NCBI GenBank assembly: GCA_023897205.1
Contig: JAHWDD010000007.1
Coordinates: 2,604,001-2,668,000 of the forward strand
DNA from: Exophiala sp. HKRS030
Taxonomy: Eukaryota > Ascomycota > Eurotiomycetes > Chaetothyriales > Herpotrichiellaceae
Direction of reading: 5' to 3'
Length of the DNA: 64,000 nucleotides
Position 1 is the stretch's first letter, and each line of letters begins with the position of its first letter. The notes below the pieces were generated by a model. The model made no database searches. It saw only the letters and a list, made by a program, of their open reading frames with translations, and was not told the DNA's origin. A program made the position numbers and the translations under genes. Shown piece by piece: positions 58,470 through 64,000 of the stretch.

Positions 58470-60096
58470 ATGGCCGCAAACGAATACTATTCCTCACAAC
58501 CCTCACAACCATACGGCAGACCCCAATATCCCGAACCAACGCCAATGCAGCAGTCCTCGGCATCCAACTTGTACAATCCTTCCTACAGTGTTTCCTCATT
58601 CGATCAATCAAGACCTTCTCTACCTTCTACCAACTACTCGCGACCACAACAACACGAATCTAATGACCATGATGCACATATTCCTCTAAAAAACCAATAC
58701 CAACCACAACAGACCACCCTCGATACCCGTCAAGATGATTGGCGAAACAACTCAAACAATCAATATCCTCCCTCCCCCGAATCGCAGACCATGGCTCCTC
58801 CATTATTACCAAAGTCAAAGTCCAAAAAGAAGGGTTTCTTTTCAGGAAAAATCCCTTGGGTGGTGTACGTCGTGAGTTTGGTACAGATCACAGTCTTTAT
58901 CGTACAAATCATCAGGAATGGTAAGTTAAAAACACTTCTTCATACGACAAGGTGCTAACGATTTTCCAGCCATACTTACAGGCTCTCCCATCATGATCAA
59001 ACCTCAGTTCAACCCCATGATCGGTCCTTCTACTTATGTCCAGATCAACATGGGCGCTCGATTTGTACCCTGTATGAGAAGAGTCCCTGGTGTACAAGAT
59101 GCTACAGAACCTATCAACTGGCCATGCCCCAATACCACTACATCAGATTCTAATAGCCCTAGCAACATGTGTACCCTTTCGGAATTATGTGGGTTTTCCG
59201 GCTTTGACGAAGATCACCCCAACCAGTGGTTTCGATTTATTCTTCCCATGTTTCTACATGCCGGTGTGATTCATATTGCTTTCAACCTTCTTCTACAATT
59301 GACAATGGGTCGCGAGATGGAAAAATCTATTGGCAGCATTCGCTTTGCCATCATTTATTTCAGCTCGGGCATTTTCGGTTTTGTTCTGGGAGGTAATTTC
59401 GCCGCAACCGCCATTGCTTCCACCGGTGCATCGGGCTGCCTATTCGGAGTTCTGGCACTTGTTCTACTCGATTTAATCTACACTTGGAATGAACGACGAA
59501 GTCCTGTCAAGGATTTAATGTGGATCTTGGTTGATATCATCATTTCTTTCGTCCTCGGTCTTCTACCTGGTCTGGACAATTTCTCCCACATTGGTGGATT
59601 TTTGATGGGTCTTGGTGTGGGAGTTTGTCTTTTACATTCACCTAATATCCTACGACAAAGAATTGGAGAGGCCAAGAGTCGACCTTACCGAAATGTCGAA
59701 TCGGAATCCGACCTTACTGATCCCAAAGTCAGTATGATATCAGGTCCACAAGCAACAGCAAAACCAGCAGACGTTACAGCATTTGCAAAACAACCAATCA
59801 ATTTCTTCAAAGGACGGAAACCTCTTTGGTGGTCATGGTGGTTATTGAGAGCGGGTGCATTGATTGGTGTGTTGGTGGGTTTTATTGTTTTACTCAACAA
59901 TTTCTACAAATATCATGACACATGTTCATGGTGCAAGTATTTGAGTTGTTTACCTGTCAATGGATGGTGTGAATTGGGAAATTTGACCTTTGATCAAAAT
60001 GGGACCAACAATACCAGTACCTCTCCGAGTAAGAGAGCTTTGTTGGAACTCGAATCGATCATCTCACGTGGTTTGGCCGAGTTGAATCGTTCATGA
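58470..60096 (+). CDS. Rhomboid-family intramembrane serine protease
   Basis: Two exons, 58470-58920 and 58970-60096, encode 525 residues; the 49-base intron has a GCTAAC branch site. The N-terminal about 125 residues are Gln/Ser/Pro-rich and cytosolic. A first helix (IPWVVYVVSLVQITVFIVQII) precedes a Cys-containing luminal loop and the six-helix rhomboid core. The catalytic serine lies in STGASGCLFG (Ser305), the histidine in NFSHIGGFLMG (His357), and the HxxxN of the oxyanion hole in HAGVIHIAFN. All active-site residues are present. A seventh helix (WSWWLLRAGALIGVLVGFIV) and a Cys-rich end follow. Fungal relatives act in the secretory pathway, some on SREBP, but the substrate here is unknown. 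Confidence 0.93.
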
Positions 60097-61887
60097 GTGA
60101 GCCAGAGGATGGACATTAGCGTTGTTTTCCAAAATCAATAGCATTTCAGTAGCAGTCATAATTGATTCTAAAAGTATTCTCTTCGAATTGACTAGTAGTC
60201 CTTTGTAATGAATTTTCAGAACACGGTCATGTATGAAACGACAAGGACTAGGTCTCATACGATGTAACATCAATGAAAGTTGAAACGAGATATCTGAACG
60301 ACAATCTCCAAAAAACCTGAGACAATTAACTAATTGACCGATCTTGAGTCCCCTGCGTCAGCAGTAGCAGTCAACGGCCCAAGTACTTCTTCTAGCTTTG
60401 ACCTAGTCGACATACATAGCTAGCACCTATTATATAGATATATATGTGTGTGGTGTGTGTGTGAGTACACACGAACGCTACGTCGCTGACTACTTACTTG
60501 AGGACATAAGGTATCATTGAACCAATCCTCGCCTTCTTCCCTTTGGCATTAATCCCAAGATCCTAAGATCCTAAGGTCCTAAGATCCTAAGGTCCTAAGA
60601 TCCCAAGATCCGAGATCTAAGGATTCCGAGATTCCGAGATTCCCAAAAGGCCCAAAGACTCAAAGACTCAAAGGCCCAAAGAGTCAAAGAGCCATGGATG
60701 GACATGTCCGCCGTCGCTAGCTAACTAGCTAACTAGTTGGTTATTCACTTGACTAACTACTGTATGTACTGCGTATATCTAAACCTTCATTAGCATCATT
60801 AGCATAATCAGATACGTCGGTAACCTACCTGGTAGTTAGTTAGAGCCTGGAACATACCCCTTAGGTGCCCCTCATGATCATGAAAGACATCCCTCGGGTC
60901 AGACTCCTTTGTACCTACGATACGTATGTACTATGTACGGAGTATGTATGTATATATATATGTATGTATGTATCTCACTTCCATGCCATGCCATCCCCCT
61001 GCATAGTTAGTTGGCAGGTGGTTGGTGACTTACCTAACTACTCCGTAGTCAGTTAGTTAGTGGCTTCGGAGATGCACGCACGCACACGCACACGCGCACG
61101 CCCAGGACCTGGCGTCTGGCTCTGTGCGGACTACATACTTGGTTTCTCCACACCAAGATCAAAAGTAGGCTTTTTGTAGATATCGGTTCTAAAGGCAAGT
61201 CGTGGAGATGTACGCGATACGAAAGATGGTCAGAAGGTGGGATGAGGGGGGAGGGGGGATCAGGACTTATTGTCCATGTTCCTCGTGGGTAATAAGAGGT
61301 GAACATGATTGATATTCATATATACCTTAATTCCGCTGTTTCAGTCTGAGGTCTATGGTTCTATCTATCTCGCTAGCCGTTATCATTTGCGATCTTGAGC
61401 TCCAGAATCGATTGGTCTATCTCACTCTCTCGGCAATCAATCACTGTTTCTGTTTCGACGTGCATGCTTCATCACTTCGCCTGGATTTCGTGTGGATCTG
61501 GATATTACAACTGTCCGTCCAAGTACGGAATCCCAGATTCGGGAGAGCTGGATTTCCTTGGGGGTGTCAAGTGCCGAAGAGGATTTGGCCATTACAGACA
61601 CCTAGACCCGAGGGGGAGAGAGGGATAGATATTCATATCTTTAGCGGAACTTCATTCCTCTGAAGACTGGAGTTCGCCTCGTCTATCCAGCCAGCCAGCC
61701 AGCCAGCTCGCTACCGCATCTAGCCAGTCATCGACCTCCTTATACCACAGGTCTACACATCCACAGACCAGCCAGACCAGCCAGACAAGCAAGCACGGGC
61801 ACGCAAGCGAGCAACAATCTAATTCTACAGAAATCTCCAGAATTTCTTCTCAACTCCACACAACCAAGACTCGTGAAAGAAAAAACC
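60097..61887. other. Intergenic region rich in simple repeats
   Basis: No gene recognised. Several tandem tracts follow one another: GATCCTAAG-type (about 60555-60612), ATTCCGAG-type (about 60624-60645), ACTCAAAG-type (about 60655-60690), GCTAACTA-type (about 60718-60740), GTAT (about 60944-60974), CGCACA (about 61077-61100) and CAGC (about 61690-61708). TACGGAGTA occurs at 60936 and TACTCCGTA at 61039. Confidence 0.55.
60555..60690. repeat. Chain of three short tandem repeat tracts
   Basis: A GATCCTAAG/GTCCTAAG tract passes into GATTCCGA copies and then into GACTCAAA/GGCCCAAA copies, each unit 8-9 bases long. Neighbouring units differ by one or two bases, as if one repeat evolved from the next by stepwise mutation and slippage. 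Non-coding. Confidence 0.85.
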
Positions 61888-62754
61888 ATGGCCCAAACCT
61901 CATCATCCTCATCCTACTACTCACTCAACGAAACACACCAAATCCCCGCGCGGTCATCGGTCGCGGTGCCCCTCCAGGCGGGCCAACAGATCAAAGTCAT
62001 CAACACGCACGGCTCACAGGTCGTCGACTTTTGGGCTCTGGTGCTCCCACCAACACCAACACCAATACCGACATCGGAAAATGACACAAACACGACGACG
62101 GCGCGGGAACAATACGACGCGCGGGCTGCCCCACCGCCAACGGTCTCATCACCAGTGACAACACCAGGCTACCTGTCCATGAGCCACACACGCGCGTCAA
62201 CACAGCACGCGTCGCCAGTGATCAACGACATCCTCGTCACGAACCAACGCACGCCGATCCTGCGCCTCACCGCCGACTCATCGCCGGGCATCCACGACAC
62301 GCTCATCGCCGCGTGCGACGTGTGGCGCTACTGGCAGCTCGGCGTGCCCGCGGACCAGAGACACGATAATTGTACCGATAACTTTGCACGCGCTGTGCGT
62401 CGCTATCAGGAATGGAAAGGGGGTTTGCTACCAACGGCACCGCCAGCAGGCGCAGTGTGGGATTCTAGGCCCACGCCGCCGGATCCGTTGAACCTGTTCA
62501 TGAATATCCCCGTTGACGAGCGTGATGGTCATGGTCATGGTGGTGGTGGCGGTGGCGGTGTAGCCGTAGAGGCAGGGAATGACAACAAAATAGCCGGTGG
62601 GAACATCAGGTTCGAGAAACCGGTGTGCAAAAAGGGCGATTTCGTCGTCTTTGAGGCTCTGCTGGATTGTCTCGTTGTCATGTCTGCGTGTCCTCAGGAT
62701 CTGGTCAGGGTTAATGATATGATGCCTACCGAGGCGCATTTTGTTGTTAGCTGA
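61888..62754 (+). CDS. DUF1989 (urea-carboxylase-associated type) protein
   Basis: Single exon, 288 residues from ATG 61888. The DUF1989 core is visible: IPARSSVAVPLQAGQQIKVI, GSQVVDFWAL, YLSMSHTRAS, DILVTNQRTPIL, HDTLIAACD, PDPLNLFMNIPV, CKKGDFVVFEAL and CLVVMSACPQDL. Bacterial members are encoded beside urea carboxylase or guanidine-degradation genes; fungal members stand alone, and the reaction is not established. The conserved Cys and His residues could bind metal. Two low-complexity inserts are unusual: a Thr/Pro stretch after FWALVLPP and a Gly/His run (HGHGGGGGGG) near residue 220. GC content is higher than in neighbouring genes. The ATG lies after an AAAACC leader. Confidence 0.85.
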   Translation: MAQTSSSSSYYSLNETHQIPARSSVAVPLQAGQQIKVINTHGSQVVDFWALVLPPTPTPIPTSENDTNTTTAREQYDARAAPPPTVSSPVTTPGYLSMSHTRASTQHASPVINDILVTNQRTPILRLTADSSPGIHDTLIAACDVWRYWQLGVPADQRHDNCTDNFARAVRRYQEWKGGLLPTAPPAGAVWDSRPTPPDPLNLFMNIPVDERDGHGHGGGGGGGVAVEAGNDNKIAGGNIRFEKPVCKKGDFVVFEALLDCLVVMSACPQDLVRVNDMMPTEAHFVVS

Positions 62755-63315
62755 TTGCTTCGTTATCTGAGGGCGTGGTTATGGGGCTGGGGACGGGGAG
62801 GGAGGGAGAGAGGAAGGGATATAGGTAGGTAACTAGGTGGACTACCCGATCGAGTGGGTCGGTATATGGTCGACTGACTGGATGATCAGCTTCTTGGGCT
62901 TGAGAAGGAGGTTAACTACGGTACAGGAAACGACAATGGTAATGAGACACGACGGACATAGGGCGTGGTATACGTTTTTGCAGTGTTTCTTACACACACG
63001 GACGACACAGCCACTTAGATCAATGGTGTGAAGTCGTTGCAAAGCATAAGTCTGATATCGTCGAGAACTAATATGCGGCGTGCTGGAATTGAGTCCTGAT
63101 GAATGAGTGGTATATCCGCAGTAATTAATCACGTCATATCACGACAACCACATTTTGCTGCCCTTTGCACAAAGACAATTTCCCGAAATCAAGATACCTA
63201 GGCCAATTCATAAACCTTCCTCCTCCCATGGACTTCCAAGATCGCAAAAGCTTCACGCAATTCGAATTCCTTTCAGCTTTTCCTTCTTCAAGATCCTTCA
63301 ACACTAGCACGTAAA
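62755..63315. other. Convergent intergenic region
   Basis: This lies between the DUF1989 gene and the PLC-like gene, which converge. No gene is seen; a TACCTAGG palindrome is near 63200. Confidence 0.5.
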
Positions 63316-64000
63316 TCATGCACAGGTATGATAGTATAGGTTGAACCCTGCCGCCAATGCCAACAAATGCTTGTCGTTCGTGAAATTGTCAATCAGTATA
63401 ATATTGGGTTGTCCACCACTGTTGGCCCAAAGGAACGGCGAGTTGTATGGAGCCGAACCCTGGACTTCAGCTAAATGATTGTTCACTATATTAGCCCTGG
63501 TGGTGATATGATCAAGAAGATTTGCGTTACTGCCTCCTTGTAAGGTGATGGTCCATGAGAGTTCGAACAACGCATCTCCATAGTCACTGTTAATGTACTC
63601 CTGTAATTTATCATACTGATTTTCGCGTAATGTATCCAGATTGTCCGTGTCGGCATAGCTCCCACTTTTTGGGAACGCCTCTTTGGGGAAGAAGCCGCGG
63701 CCTGTATAGAATCGCTCGTCTAGGAAGGATTTGTCTCGTTCGTCGACGACAATAACCACAGCAGGACCATCGGAAATGAAATCTGACAGGGGAATTTTCG
63801 TCAATGCAATACTAGTGTCAACGGCCCATAAATTGTTGATCCCGGTGTAAAACCGATAGAGGACTGAATTCCATTCGTCGTCCTCGAAAGGTACATAACC
63901 TGCATCTGTGTTGACCGAGTGGCTTAGATACAAGATGACCAACTCCGAGTAGATTGCGGTAAATTCGTTGATGTCCGCGATCACTTCATCAATTGATTGA
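63316..64000 (-). CDS. PLC-like phosphodiesterase superfamily protein (5' end beyond the window)
   Basis: The reading frame is open from the window edge to TAA/TGA-type stop at 63316, about 228 residues of the C-terminal part. The sequence IADINEFTAIYSELVILYLS and the following SHSVNTD fit the TIM-barrel of the PI-PLC X/GDPD-like superfamily. In fungi such proteins are often secreted. The region with the catalytic His residues lies upstream, outside the window, so activity cannot be judged. The remaining part shows DERDKSFLDERFYTGRGFFP and a late WTITLQGGSNANLL. It ends HTCA. Any introns in the missing part are unknown. Confidence 0.65.
   Translation of the reverse strand, partial: QSIDEVIADINEFTAIYSELVILYLSHSVNTDAGYVPFEDDEWNSVLYRFYTGINNLWAVDTSIALTKIPLSDFISDGPAVVIVVDERDKSFLDERFYTGRGFFPKEAFPKSGSYADTDNLDTLRENQYDKLQEYINSDYGDALFELSWTITLQGGSNANLLDHITTRANIVNNHLAEVQGSAPYNSPFLWANSGGQPNIILIDNFTNDKHLLALAAGFNLYYHTCA

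Overview
The window looks like ordinary nuclear DNA from a filamentous ascomycete (Pezizomycotina; an Eurotiomycetes-like lineage is my guess). Genes are monocistronic on both strands and mostly have 0-5 short introns of about 50-80 bases with GTAAGT-like donors. The gene set includes the fungal-type DASH subunit Dad3, a Pho81/Gde1-type SPX-ankyrin-GDPD protein, an NRC-2 kinase and a Tbf1/TRF-type Myb protein. I found no rRNA, tRNA, CRISPR array, intact transposon or secondary-metabolite cluster.

Layout. 1-8.8 kb: a TPR-like/disordered protein (+), a DUF302 protein (+), an AT-rich block (about 5.56-6.72 kb) and a four-EF-hand calmodulin-like gene (-). 8.8-20 kb: pyridoxamine-phosphate oxidase (+), a 1286-residue PPR protein (-), an alpha/beta hydrolase (+), Rab GTPase Ypt6 (-) and mitoribosomal uS19m (+). 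20-32 kb: TAF10 (-), a Tbf1-like Myb protein (-), a secreted/membrane histidine-phosphatase relative without its catalytic histidine (+), and a large disordered protein with an N-terminal eIF4E-binding-like motif (+). 32-46 kb: NRC-2 kinase (+), Gde1 (+), PRMT5/Skb1 (-), uS5m (+), Dad3 (-). 46-64 kb: a Fat1-type acyl-CoA synthetase (+), an unknown Cys/His-rich protein (+), a candidate serine palmitoyltransferase small subunit (+), a rhomboid protease (+), a DUF1989 protein (+) and a PLC-like protein cut by the window end (-).

Most genes are unrelated housekeeping genes. Loose themes are lipid metabolism (Fat1, SPT small subunit, Gde1, PLC-like protein, NRC-2), mitochondrial gene expression (PPR, uS19m, uS5m) and chromosome or transcription functions (TAF10, Tbf1, Dad3, PRMT5). 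Several neighbours share divergent promoters: Ypt6/uS19m, Tbf1/phosphatase-like, PRMT5/uS5m and Dad3/Fat1.

The most striking observation is technical or evolutionary. Six otherwise well-conserved genes carry eight reading-frame breaks in all, every one repaired by adding one base, usually inside a C or G run. That is the signature of homopolymer under-calling in the assembly (or, less likely, real decay), and it splits real genes in naive annotation. The other notable items are the pseudo-phosphatase, the SPT small-subunit candidate, the eIF4E-binding candidate, the Cys/His-rich unknown, and a 9-base word (TACTCCGTA) present nine times, only in non-coding DNA.
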